Shown here in pieces: positions 11,475 to 22,609 of a stretch of 64,000 nucleotides of DNA. The notes beneath the pieces were generated by a model. That model was given only the letters and a program-made list of their open reading frames with translations, was not told the origin of the DNA and ran no database searches. Source of the DNA: Phoronis australis (taxonomy: Eukaryota > Phoronida > Phoronidae); the NCBI GenBank assembly GCA_002633005.1, contig NMRA01000877.1, positions 6,570 through 70,569 on the forward strand. Reading direction: 5' to 3'. How positions within the stretch are numbered: the stretch's first letter is position 1; every line of letters begins with the position of its first letter. Made by a program: the position numbers and the translations under genes.

Positions 11475-13010
11475 TCTGGGCCGTAGGAAGTTGGGGGCCG
11501 GGAGGGGGGGGGGGCACGGGCCCCCCAAAAATGTTCAGGCGTAAGGGTTAAACCATGGAAACCGATATAGGCGTGGGGCTGGTGACAATAGAGGAAAGAA
11601 AAACTGCGAAATACGGATAAGAGAGAAAATTCTAAGAGAACATTTAACAACAGTGCATGGTTTACCTTTTGAGGACCCTGGTCAAGACATTGTTAGGGTC
11701 TCTGTTTTTGCAGCATAGGTCGTCTACATGCACTTGAAAATGTGCACGTAATCATTCAATCTTGTACATCATTCGCTTTATTTTTGTCGAAACTGTATAT
11801 CACTTGAGAAAAATTGATAAACTGACAGATAACATCAATTGCTGCGCATTTCCTGGTTTTCGAAAAAAGTATATATATTTTCATATTTAGGGGCTCCACC
11901 CTTGAAGAAGGACTTTGGTGATATTCAAGTGGCCACCCTTTTTGTGTTTTTATTGACAAATTCTAAAGGGGCCACACACGGAGAGAGGGCCTAATGTTGG
12001 AATTGATTACTTCCATTTTGCTGCTTTTTGTGAAATGGTACAACCTGCTTTAAAGGTCACTTCCTGCATCGCTTTGTGACAATGCAACGGTGGATGAACT
12101 GCCACTCGTGTTCCAAGCTTAATGACGTTTATCCTTTCATCTTAAGGTGTCCCATTTCAGACAGGACCCTCTCTCGGTGAAGCAGTTCGAAGGAAACGTC
12201 CCTTTGACCCTCAATAAATGTAAATCCGACACTGCCAAGTATTCACGAGGGAATCTGAGATTCCAAATTCATCAAAAAATACAAACCATTCCTGCCCAGC
12301 ACAGCGGTATCAAGACATCCGACCCAAACAGACAAAAACTGTGAACAAAATACAATGGGATTGACCGCCATCGAAAGGGTGGAATTTTGAGGAACGAGAA
12401 GACCACTGTTTGTGAATTACACAAAACGACTATTTTCGATGGTTAGCTATAAAATAATGTTACTGTTTCCCATAATATCGAAAACAGTTATCTCTTGTGA
12501 AAATGGTTACCATGCACGAACCCAGCCTAAAACATAGAGGGCTCGATTTTTTGAGAATGTGCATCTTTTACTTAAAACAGGGACTCAGATGTAAAGGGGT
12601 ACCAAGACCAGAGCTATAAATTGGGCATTCCCGCCGAATTCCTCCCTTTTAGCCTTTTTAGTGGATTTTTGTCTCGTTTTTCTTGGACTTTTTTGTTGAT
12701 CTTAGGCGGACGTTTTTGCCCATTGCGTCAAATGCGGGAGAGGCACGTGAGAGCCCCCCGATCTCCCTGGGTGCGTGCATGCTTATTATGACTTGTTTGT
12801 AAGGAATTTCCAGATGTGGAAAACATTGGTGTCTATCATGCTACTATTTCTGATGACCGCGTGTATGTCGAAAGAGAGTACTCAAAGAACTGTCGTAATC
12901 ATAAACAATGATTTCAGCGTTTTTGTCATTGGAGTTAAAATTTACCTCATGAACCGTTATAGGTCCATGTACCTCTGAAATGAGCAAAATACACCTTGAT
13001 GCGAATGCCC
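11475..13010 (+). repeat. Dispersed repeat family A, longest copy
   Basis: It begins GGGCCGTAGGAAG with a G-rich run and CACGGGCCCCCC, followed by CAGGCGTAAGGGTTAAACC. It runs to AATGAGCAAAATACACCTT near 13,000. The same order of blocks recurs at 42,724-44,070, at 30,297-30,972 (5' part) and at 54,590-54,850 (part of the 3' half). There is no intact ORF. The G-rich CCGTAGGAAG start resembles one end of a DNA transposon, but no matching inverted end is obvious. Confidence 0.75.
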
Positions 13011-14337
13011 TATCCATGTTCCCCCGGTTACCCGTCAAAAATCTGTGAGCATGCCTTCGGAAACTGCTTATAACTTTTCGTTTCGATAAACAAATTTGTT
13101 TTTTCCACTTTACTTGTTTATGTATATACGAAAATCGATAGATTCATAGATGATTTTTGACAATTAGAAGTTAATCTTCTGACAAATGATGACATTTCAG
13201 TAAATTTATTTTCGGCCTGAAGTTGAAAAACTCTGTAATCCGATCCCCAAATAGTAAAGTACACTCAGAAGATTTTTGCCTATCTAAACTAACTCTTAAA
13301 GACATTGATGAAATCCAGACTCACAAACCGCAGATCGAAAAAAGTTTTAAAAGTTTTTAAATAAATTAAATTAAACTCATTTCTTAGAAAGGTTGTACTT
13401 CCTCGGTGTTTCTATTTTCTCGTAGTAATGAACAATGGATTTTTGTTCTTCAAATCTGAATTGCTTGCTTACCTGATTCCCATGCACGGCATGACTGACG
13501 CACCCACGTTAAAAATAAGATACGACCACGCACCAGGACCGCGCAGTATCTCAGGGATCCACGGAAACTTACTCTCCATGTTGGTTCACGGTTACTCAAC
13601 TCTTGATGGCTGTATCCCCGGGATTGTCCCCCACCAAGGGCGGACGTGGGGGATTCGGTACAAATGTGGTAGTATCGGGATCACGGGGTCGAGGCGTGGG
13701 TGGCGGAGTTAGTGGCGATGGGGGGAGGTAGTTTGGCGAAGTCGAAATGGTTTGTGCCCCGTAATACTTTTTGCGTCCTACGGGCCTATATATTCATAGC
13801 AAAGTAAGCTCTCGGTCCATTTTAGTGAAACCATTTTAAATGAATACCTCACCACTTACCCCAAAAACGCTTTTAGGAATTTTCGATTAGTCTGTTCGTT
13901 TGATTTCTACGACAAATCAACTCGCAAAACGTAAAGCATTTCTTGTAAAAAAATGAAGTCGTATTCGTCTTTGTCACATTACGAAAAAACTAGGCCTTTA
14001 TATCAAAAATCCTGAAAAGTTATTTTGAGATTGATGACTAAATATTAACTTTTCGAGAACTACTGTTCCTAAGTTCAAATATAGTCGATTTGCCGAAGCC
14101 GAGAAAAAGCCGATTAAACTGGGACGAGTGAAAATCTCAAAGTCTTTGTTTAATTATTCAGTGAAAACTTGTTTTCGGTACACATAATTTATACAATCCT
14201 TAACTTTGTTATCTATTTCAACGTTCACTTGCAATGTCAACTCATTTTTCAGCGCGAAACTAAGCTAATTATCATTAAAACCTCAAATAGACGTATCGTT
14301 CCCAGCCAAGTTTTACAGTTGATCATTATTATACACA
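13011..14337. other. Non-coding stretch in the transporter intron
   Basis: It is AT-rich with no recognised protein. The segment 14,046-14,100 is the inverted relative of 25,614-25,660. A GC-richer patch at 13,480-13,740 has an open frame but no recognisable product. Confidence 0.45.
14046..14100 (+). repeat. Dispersed repeat, inverted partner at 25,614
   Basis: On the minus strand it reads CTTCGGCAAATCGACTATA, then TTTGAACTTAGGA and GTTCTCGAAAAGTT. The plus strand at 25,614-25,660 has the same series with few changes. The extent beyond this core is unclear. Confidence 0.6.
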
Positions 14338-15757
14338 TACAGTACAGCCACTGAATTATTAGACTCTCTCTGGTGTCTCTCCGGTCTAGCCACCCGTGAC
14401 CGTAACCGGAGACAGATCTGAGAGTGAGGCGTGAATCATGTGGCGTGAGCCTAAGCATGACTGTGCCCGGAGCTTACCGTGATTTAGGCGTGAGTTTACC
14501 TGCATCGCAGATGATAAAGTAATTTATTAAAATTACATCAGTAACTAGCAGTGATGTGTGTATTTTCATAGACTTTTGCTCATGTGAGGTTTGATTTTTT
14601 TTTGAAATCGTCACGTGCAGTAAAAGACCAAAATCTCCGTCTCAAATCTTAAGTCTCTTCAGGAAACAGACCTGTGGACTTTACTTTTCACTTATATATA
14701 ATTATTTGTTTTTATATAAACTAATAAAGAATCTTAGCACGCTTGTACATGGCGGAATTATTCAATTGCCTTCACGATATGAAGGAGCATAGCGTGTCAA
14801 TTCTGAGCACATTGATCCCAAGTTCCGGCATCATGCGGAGAAAACTGATCACGCCTATGCATTTGACGAGTCAAACAGATGACCGCTATTATTATTTTAG
14901 TGAAGAAGTACCCCGGGGATACTGTGTACTCAGTCGAAACGCATGTACTACGGGGAGTGGGCTACAAATAATTGAACTGCACTACGGATTCAGGACTTTT
15001 AAGTCAAAACATTTGCTTGCAGTAAGGGTTGGGTATGTCAGAAGGGCGGCCTATTGAAATTTTTTGTACGCCAGTGCGGTGCAAAATTTTAAGGAGTGAT
15101 ACAATACTTCACAAGATGCGTAGGCTATTTTTAGGGCGAATTAACTATATCCACCTGTAACAAGTTTCAAGGAGTCTACAGCCATGTAAAGATGACTCTG
15201 GGCACAGGGTCGCGTTTATTCGTATTTACTAACCGTGGTTACTGTACATGTACATGTTTGTCGTTGATGGGACTGGCTCTTTAGTCGTAAATTGAACATG
15301 TACATGTACATGTAAGTGTAACACAAGACGAGTTGAAGGAAACGTTTGTATGAAGAACACGTGGAATTACAGAGTTAGTCGGAACCCAAGTCTGATAGAT
15401 GACTGCTTGCAAATTACTTTATAATAGACTATAATATCTTTGCAACTTGACCGAAGCGACAGCCAATCAAGACGTTACATGTATTTTCACTGATTAGCCC
15501 GTTGCCCTACCATGGTTACCACAGCTACCGAAGGCGTGAAGAAAGCGTGAGGTAAGCGTGACGGAGGCGCGAAGAAATCGTGAACGAGGCGTGAGGAAGG
15601 CGTTAACTAAACCGAAGGTAAGCGTGAGGACTACCAGGAGAGTAGGCGTGAGGCGACCGTGACTGATTTCTGTCACGCCTGTGTTCCGGTTGCGCTCCGG
15701 TCTGGCCAGGCGTGAGGTAGCCCGGACGAAGTCTAAAAATTCAGTGGCTGTACTGTA
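14338..15757. mobile_element. 1.42-kb inverted-repeat element with GCGTGAG arrays
   Basis: The left end is TA then CAGTACAGCCACTGAATT, and the right end is the exact inverse followed by TA. Inverted similarity continues inward through TTAGAC, CTCCGGTCT(A/G)GCCA and the GTGACNG/CACGCC block. Subterminal regions are full of GGCGTGAG-type heptamers: at least eight on the right (15,535-15,670) and several on the left (14,370-14,500). The flanking TA dinucleotides suggest a TA target. The interior has no recognisable transposase, so it is a non-autonomous element. Confidence 0.8.
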
Positions 15758-16497
15758 GCCTGTACACGTCACGTGCTGGGAGACTGATGCGAAATCAAGT
15801 AAGTAATGGCTAACAAAAACCGAATCGTTGGTTAAAGTATGTCGTTAGTAAGAGATCGAAAAATCGAAATGTCAACTTATTAATTGAATTAAGGAATTAG
15901 GGTAGACGCACAATTCCCATAGGATCAAAACTATGTTTTGTCTTTGTTTTCCCCGGCACTTTTCTATCATAAGTGCACCTCGTTGGCTCAATGTCATGGC
16001 GAATTTGTGAATGAAAGGAATGAGGGTATACGAAGCTGTTCAGTACGTGGCGGGAGATTTGATTGAAAGCCCTTTAACCTTTGACCTTCGATAAGTAGTA
16101 AACAAATATCCAGGATAAGTAGTAAACAAATATCCACAAGATTGTGCGGTTCCAACGTGGCTCTGCTAAATTCTTTTTTTCTCGCTACACGGTATATATT
16201 TTGTATTTGAATTTCCGCGAGAATGAAGATAAGGTATTTTGCTAGACACATGTGAAATATTGTAAAAATGGCCAATTTTTGTGAATAAGATATCCCTAAT
16301 GTTTCACTAAAAACTGTTTGGCAAAATGGATAATGTAAAAATATATTTGCTGCGAAGATACTTACATTTTCTTAAACATTGACAACTTCTTCAGATAGTT
16401 GATTTCGCCGCCGGTTACTGTGCCTCCAACAAACACAGGCAATGTGTATTGTGCAAAATTCAGGACCATTTGCGTCCAACAAAGTCCCCACCGCCCC
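15758..16497. other. Non-coding stretch
   Basis: No gene is recognised. It holds a 24-bp direct duplication, annotated separately. Confidence 0.5.
16090..16136 (+). repeat. 24-bp tandem duplication
   Basis: GATAAGTAGTAAACAAATAT followed by CCAG/CCA occurs twice without spacing or mismatch. Confidence 0.9.
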
Positions 16498-16658
16498 CAG
16501 TGGCGAGTTTAGAGGGTGGCCAAGGGGCCATGTCCCCACTCCCCTAAAATTCTCCCAGATTACATTTGGCAGTTCGCGCTTGAGAATGTCTGAAGGGCAA
16601 AATGCTAGCTCATACTTTGCCCTGACCCCCACTAACTCAAAATCCTGGACCCGCCCCG
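16498..16658. mobile_element. hAT-like MITE, family of 9,522
   Basis: It starts CAGTGGCGAGTTTAGAGGGT and ends AATCCTGGACCCGCCCCG. It shares the central TTTGGCAGTTC and GGGCAAAAT blocks with the 48,726 copy. It is non-coding. Confidence 0.6.
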
Positions 16659-16886
16659 AGCATCTGCGGCCGTTTCTATGCCGACTAGTTACATGATCAA
16701 GGTGCCATTTTGGACCAAACATAATGCAATCCCACATGACTTTGTGGCTCTTTAAATGTTTTACTTCCTATGCCAACTAAATTTCGACCAACACGCTTCA
16801 AAGCTGTTTGAAAACTCCGTGTGTTCATTTTATTGATTACGAATTGTCGGATACACACACACAAATAAACGCGCACACGCACGTGC

Positions 16887-16891
<5 letters not shown>

Positions 16892-16955
<64 letters not shown>
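16892..16955 (+). repeat. (AC)n microsatellite
   Basis: About 64 uninterrupted bases of AC dinucleotide, preceded by a less regular GCACACGC tract from 16,855. Confidence 0.97.
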
Positions 16956-16959
<4 letters not shown>

Positions 16960-17180
16960 TTTATATTTGTGTGTGTGCTTATACACTGTATGTCAGCGTG
17001 CGCTTTATATGTTGAGTCGAAACGTAGGAGGAGTTTTTGAATACGTTGATTGGTTCCCTTCTGCTAGTAACACGGATGTCTCAAACTCTGTTGCATGTTC
17101 ATCAAATCCCTAATCTCAAAAAGCTACGGAGTTTAAAAAAATATCATAATGTAATGCTGATGTTAGGATCCAGAACTTAC

Positions 17181-17314
17181 ATCCAAATATGACTTGATGA
17201 GAACTCGCGATGATGAAGTAGACTAGTCCAAACGCGGCCACTGAGCGGGTAAAAGGTAGGAGAGCGTAAAATATTCCACCAGCGATGGTTCCGAAACCCA
17301 AAATCAAAATACAC
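17181..17314 (-). CDS. MFSD4-like transporter, internal exon
   Basis: The exon is 134 nt, flanked by an acceptor TTTCTTTTTAG and a donor GTAAGT. It encodes CILILGFGTIAGGIFYALLP, a membrane helix, followed by a second helix ending ...SHQVIFG. It takes two bases from the upstream exon (AG|G gives Arg) and leaves one for the terminal exon (T|TT gives Phe), so all three exons share one frame. The intron to the terminal exon is about 12.1 kb and full of mobile elements. Residues match TM3-TM4 of the major-facilitator N-domain, before the family's conserved G..D/N..W segment. Confidence 0.8.
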
Positions 17315-17530
17315 CTAAAAAGAAACGAGAAGTTTAATTATCGCCGGTGAACCGGACAATGCTAGTAACGGAGGATCTAAAGTGCTCGCTCATTGCTGAA
17401 CACAACATTTTATTTGGAAGGTGGATGAGAGACGGGCAGGAGATGCCCATCACTTAGGCTTAAAGTGTAAGAGATGGCACCCAATTACAAAAATGCTTAT
17501 ATGTCATGGCGCAGCTTCATGATCACCAAA

Positions 17531-17647
17531 TTATGGGTACTGGAACTCTCATGAAAATATCCCTACAGTTTATGGGTACTGGAACTCTCCTGAAAATATT
17601 CCTATAGTTTATGGGTACTGGAACTCTCATGAAAATATAACTACAGT
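17531..17647 (+). repeat. 39-bp minisatellite, three copies
   Basis: Units start at 17,531, 17,570 and 17,609 with TTATGGGTACTGGAACTCTC. They differ only at a few positions (ATGAAAATAT/CTGAAAATAT and the last ten bases). The array lies in the intron between the first two transporter exons found. Confidence 0.95.
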
Positions 17648-17964
17648 ACTTTTATTTTTTTTAAATTTTGAAAGGGCAAATTTCATTATTTCCAGTAGCA
17701 CTACTGATTACGTGTTTTTTCTTGTGCATTTATTTCTTGTGGATGAAACGATGCACCGAACCATTGGGTTGTTGAGGGAGTCTTTGCTTTGTCCATTAGG
17801 AACATAGAGTCTCAAAATTGGTAAAAAAATACCAATAACCAGTAGCAACAAACCTTCGTTAAAATGGAGATGTTTAAACCAAACTGCGTTTGTGGCATTT
17901 AAATAGAGTTTTCTTCTCTTTAGGTATGAAACATACGCACGTGTATTGTCAGAACTTATCTTAC

Positions 17965-18119
17965 CTTTTTGGAAACCGATTGGACAAAAGTGCCAGAGGT
18001 ACCAAAATACCGTTACACAATAAACCAAGTGACATTGCTGTAGCGATGGAAGAGTAGTTGCCGTGGTTTCTTTTGATAATGTCAGGTAAGCATATTGCCG
18101 TGTTGGTGTGTTGACACCC
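17965..18119 (-). CDS. MFSD4-like transporter, most 5' exon found
   Basis: The exon is 155 nt between acceptor GTTTATTGCAG and donor GTAAGATAAG, with frame ...AICLPDIIKRNHGNYSSIAT followed by MSLGLLCNGILVPLALLSNRFPK. This fits the family region where the end of TM1 (GPTLxDL type) is followed by a short loop with a glycosylated Asn and then TM2 ending in D/N-R-x, the motif-A-like loop. The exon begins in phase 0, so at least one upstream exon with the start codon and most of TM1 is expected. I could not find it between 18,119 and 20,000. It may be further upstream or lost. Confidence 0.75.
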
Positions 18120-18597
18120 CTGCAATAAACAACAAAACTCATAATTGGGTCTTTCATAATCATTCGCACCTTGACCGCAGTAGAGATCCAGAGCAGGGAA
18201 ATAACCTGCCTCTGGAACACCACGACAATCATTTCATACAAGGTGATTTGTTCAATTGGCAATACGTGTATGCTTCCAAAATGACACTTTTTGCCATTTT
18301 ACCTGTTGTTTTTGATAATTAAAAAGACTTTCTCTGTTGCGTTCCATTCGTACGTCACAAAATCCCATTAGCTCATTGCCAGTGTCACGAAAGGCCTTTG
18401 CAGAGCTACGCCAGCACTAATGTTCTACGATCAGTTTTCGTCCAATCACACATGTATCAATTTGGAATGTCCCACGGTCATATTGTTACGAACTGTACTC
18501 TAATGCGACCTTCACATATATTGACAATCTCAAAACATGTTTTTCTACGATGAGTCTTCTGGTCAATCAAAACTTGTGAACGATATTAAAATAACGT

Positions 18598-18775
18598 GCT
18601 GATGGCCCAGTGGTTTGGTAGCGGCTTGCTAACTGGAAGATTCCGTGTTCAAATCACGAAGAAACCTACGCTATATCACAACTTAGCAAGAGAAATCAAG
18701 GTGGTGTTACCGTAGCACAGTGCAATTCGAAATCTGCTGAGTTGATAACACCATCCTGTGTCCACAGCCTATATT
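18598..18775 (+). mobile_element. tRNA-derived SINE-like sequence
   Basis: The head GCTGATGGCCCAGTGGTTTG contains a good A box (TGGCCCAGTGG) and is followed about 35 bases on by a B-box-like GTGTTCAAATCACG. Spacing between boxes is right for a tRNA-derived polymerase III promoter. The sequence beyond is unrelated to a tRNA, as expected for a SINE body. No second copy is obvious in this window, so the 3' limit is a guess. Confidence 0.5.
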
Positions 18776-18990
18776 AAGAATTAAATTCAGTTGGCATTTC
18801 AGCACAGATAGTTCACCACAGCTCAACAACTTTTTATATTTTCAACAATCCTTGTTTCCGTGTTTGATTGTGTTTCGTATGAATCAGCTCAGCCTTTTTA
18901 GTCTAATCGAAAATGGCTCTAAGTGAACCCCCGGACTTCAACTTTTAGTTGAATTTTTAGGAAGGAAAATATGTGTGAAAAAAGAAAAAA

Positions 18991-19085
18991 TATGTTAACA
19001 AGCCGAAAAATGTCCCTCGTATGTTTTTTATGCAAATTAGTGCCGTCATTACCGATTTTACGTTATTTCGCAATATGTCGCCGAC
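18991..19085 (+). repeat. Dispersed repeat, inverted partner at 24,800
   Basis: TATGTTAACAAGCCGAAA, TTTTATGCAAATTAGT and ATTACCGAT...CGTTATTT recur in the same order on the minus strand of 24,800-24,885. The pair bounds a 5.9-kb interval, but I see no sign that the two copies are termini of one element. Confidence 0.7.
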
Positions 19086-19109
19086 TATTTCTTATAATTT
19101 AAAGAACTA

Positions 19110-19948
19110 ATTGTTTGTGGGTCAAACAATACATTTGAACAACAAGTAAGTAACACAAGCTATCTTGAACATGGTACAGGTATAAAACACTCAACACATG
19201 GAGCATAAGTACTGGGTGGGGCAAGGAAATCTTCTATATTTATCCAAATTCAGGACTTTGATGTTGACCTATCCATGAAAACAAACTGTGACATTACAGT
19301 CCAAAGGTTTAGAATTGAAAAAAAAACCTTGAATACAAACTAACAACAAAATATACAAATGGGCTGTTGACGCGTATATCAATCAGTGCGAATCCAATGC
19401 TGGGTACAGGGAAAATAGGATTACATTCGAAATTAAGGCAGCTATCGACGCAGATGTAAAAATCATCCTTATAAGAAAACAATGATGCCAAAGCCTATCT
19501 ACTGACATTAAAGAACACTATCTACCTGTATCCATTCTCCATTTAGACTCTATAAATCAACATAGCGATTTTACAATGTCAAGCAATGTCAGAGGAACAG
19601 CAAGTGAAAAACTGCAAGAGCTTCATGAAATTCGGGACAAACGTCTTCAACAGCCATAAGATTCTCCACATTGCACGCAGCCCGTGTGTGATCAGATTCC
19701 TTCTCTTCTTCCAAGAGAATTGGTAGAAAATGGGTTATCACAGAAAAAGCTGTTAACATTATATTGACAAACTTCACCGCTTGGAGGACAGTGAAGGCCC
19801 AGCGGCACCAAGCACCCAAGTGCACCATTCGCCGCATGAACTATCAACATCGTGGTTATTTACCCACCTGAGTGCATTTTCTGCAGCAAAACTGAAACAA
19901 ACGATGGCAGCCATCTTCACAAGGCAATAATAGCTGAGCTAATATGAA
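19110..19948. other. Non-coding stretch
   Basis: Nothing is recognised. Short open frames on the minus strand (19,309-19,491 and 19,589-19,837) lack family resemblance or good splice borders. Confidence 0.45.
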
Positions 19949-21617
19949 TTAAAGGAGCATGCCACCCAAAAAACAACCTAATTTGTATCAATTTAGATCG
20001 AGTAGTTCTACTCCATAACGACACGTACGGTTGCGTTGCCTGACACCTGACGGCAGACGGAGGTGTTGAAATTATCCAATGATGTCATCGGTTTCACACG
20101 CAGTCTATTCAGCAGTTCACAACACGGGTTACTGGTGCCAGCTTATCGCTTGAAGTCATCGTTTAACACCAATACATCATCAACCTTCGATGTAAAGCCC
20201 TTGAAAATACATCGAGTTTTTATAAAAACGTGTTGTTTTATTTCGCTCTTACGGATTTATTGGTATTTGGACACACCGTACCCTACAAAGTTCGGCAGGC
20301 CAATAAGGTCCGTAGCAAGAGTTTGGGGTCTGTTCGGAGATAATTTCGAAGTATTTTACGTGAGATACAGACAGGAGAACCTACATCTGTGTTGTTTAGA
20401 CTTGTGATTTTTTGAGTTCTAAACACAAAACGCTTGTTACAGTGGGTCGGAGCCCGATCAGGCTCGTCGCGGCCGACCGGAGTTGACTCCGCCGTTATCC
20501 CGGCCAGTGGCTCGGAAACTGATTAGACATAACAAACATAAAACAGCCAAAGTTCAGTGGAAACTAAACTTTCAGTCAAGAAAATATTATACTAGTGAGC
20601 CAAAGTAATGTGCACGTGATTATGTTGGTGAATTAGCCACGAAACTGCAAATCTACTTACTCGTTGGGGGCCGCGAATTCAGGTTCAGCTTTGGCCACAG
20701 CAACGTCAGGGCAGAAGTTGTGCATTGACAATAATTATTTGAGTAATGTAAATGTAAATAAAGATTCCCCTAACAGCTGGCCGTGGGATGGAATTCCAGT
20801 TATTTCACAACAGTTTCTGCCAGCAAACACTAAATTAGCATGAGCTCACAAGGCCTCGGTGTCCCGTCAATTTAGTTTTGTTGCGCTTAAAGCCGGTAAC
20901 GCGGTGATTTATTCATTGCTGGCTTCTCAAATCATTTGCACTCACGAACACTCCAAAGGCATTACAAATTACATCTAATGAGACAGACTTTTTTCAGTTT
21001 TGTATTGGTTTGGGTGAGAATAATTCATTTTGAAACAGAACGCTCAGTAATAAACGGCAACTTGCAATCCCGACTTAGGACGAGCTAGAGCTCATCAGTT
21101 CCGACTTCGCAGGTGGATCGTTAAGTTTTACAGGCAATCAATTCGAACACGAATACAGTGATGAAGAAATACTGAGAGGCGCCGTGAACAAGCTCAGACA
21201 ACGGAACGTATGGAGTTATTTGGTAAGCCAGCATTCGTCAGGCACTGTCGACGTCTGCAGGCCACAGACACTGAGATGTTTCACGGCCTCATACTTGCTA
21301 TTTACAGCGTACATTCAATTCTTTACTACCATGAGCCACTTCCTAAGCATTTCGGACTGTCGAGGAAGAAAAAAAAACGACACACCCGCTTTCCTCGCAG
21401 CTGCTTAGTTCGGACAAGCGGGAACGATTCACCGCAACATAGCGGCATTCACTCTGCATATGAACCACTGACGTCGCCAGCGTCGTTTCTCACCTTCTTC
21501 ACAGTCTAACGCGACATCTCTTGGCAAGGTAAGGTCGACCGTATGCGAGGCGATGTGGATACAGACCGATTAAGACGGCAAAAAAGACTAATTAAATCGG
21601 GAGTCATTCTCCTTTAA
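19949..21617 (+). mobile_element. Kolobok-type element, complete copy with TTAA ends
   Basis: The left end is TTAAAGGAGCATGCCACCC and the right end is GTCATTCTCCTTTAA, inverted matches bounded by TTAA. TTAA targets with an AGGAG(A/C)ATG start are typical of Kolobok-type (and some piggyBac-type) elements. The 1,669-bp body aligns throughout with the minus strand of 52,640-54,213, and the left half also with 44,071-44,884. No transposase is recognisable. The open frames present are not conserved between copies, so it is non-autonomous. Confidence 0.8.
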
Positions 21618-22609
21618 TGTATTAACAGACTTCTTTTCTAAATTTTCATTTCATTTCTCCACAAGAGTGTGAGGTATATCATTTTGTTGTCCAGTATCAA
21701 ACTGAGAGCTGTCCCAGATTCATGCTCCTTGGTAAATCGGGATTGTTCTAAAACCTCCTTGACCCACACCCCGCTGAATACCCCCTCGACCCACGGCACA
21801 CAACCACCACGGACCAATTTAAACAAGCTCGATTCAATCTCAACGTAGAATCAGCGCTGACTAAGAGGACTATCGACTCTGGCCGTGAACTCGGCTGGCT
21901 TTTTTCTTTTTTTCGAAGTTAATTAAGAGAGTTGATTCGGCAAGTTTGAAAGCCAAAAGCATAACAAACAAACCAACGCGACCAAATGAAATCAAAGACC
22001 TACATGTACCAACGTCATCAATGTCGTTCCCCGCAGAGTGTAATCATATCGTCTTCTCTTCAGTGTATGACGAGATTCAAGTTTTTTTGTTTTGGGAGAG
22101 TGCGAGGAACCCAGAATATGTAATTTCTTCAGTAAATACAGTTTGAAAAACAAACTGTTAACTAAAAAGTATCTCAACTTTTCATGTAGTATATTGTTTA
22201 CCAGTGTACAGCAGACAACAAATAATAAAATGTGAAATTATATACATTCTCGTTTTAACGGACTCTCTTCCTAAGTAGAACAAGGCAATTGGTATATGTA
22301 GCTACTCGTGGAAATATTTCCATGACAACAATAGCACGCTTACAATCGGCTATATCAGATCATTTTGTTACGCCACTTACTGTTTTAGCCACCAGATTTG
22401 AGTTAGATCTGATTCTAGCGTAGGTAAGTCTTATGGGAAAGTCACTCAGAGACGTAATATGATTATGATATGTGTAAAAACCGCAGATGCATCAACTACC
22501 GCAGGTCGTGGGGTTGTGAGGGTGGTGGGGTGGAGAGGGTTTTAGAACAACCCGTTAAATCCCACACACTGGGTGGGCCATTGAACATGCCAAAACTCAT
22601 GAAGTACTG
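21618..22609. other. Non-coding stretch
   Basis: A G-rich patch at 22,500-22,560 (GAGGGTTTTAGAACAACCCG) has a weak inverted counterpart around 21,735-21,800. No gene is recognised. Confidence 0.45.

Noticed and set aside
13428-13712. 94-codon plus-strand frame in a GC-richer patch
   Set aside because: No recognisable motif, no strong splice signals and Gly/Arg-rich low-complexity end.
15241-15312. TACATGTACATGT palindromes as a regulatory element
   Set aside because: The word is scattered through the window and is likely a genome-wide compositional feature.
16697-17113. Frames encoding Cys-Val or His-Thr repeats
   Set aside because: They are translations of the (AC)n microsatellite.
17708-18262. 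184-codon minus-strand open frame overlapping the transporter exon
   Set aside because: It is in a different frame from the phase-compatible exon 17,965-18,119, which matches the transporter family. The long frame has no family resemblance.
20063-20407. 114-codon plus-strand frame
   Set aside because: It lies inside the Kolobok-type element and is not conserved in the 44,071 and 52,640 copies, which break the frame.
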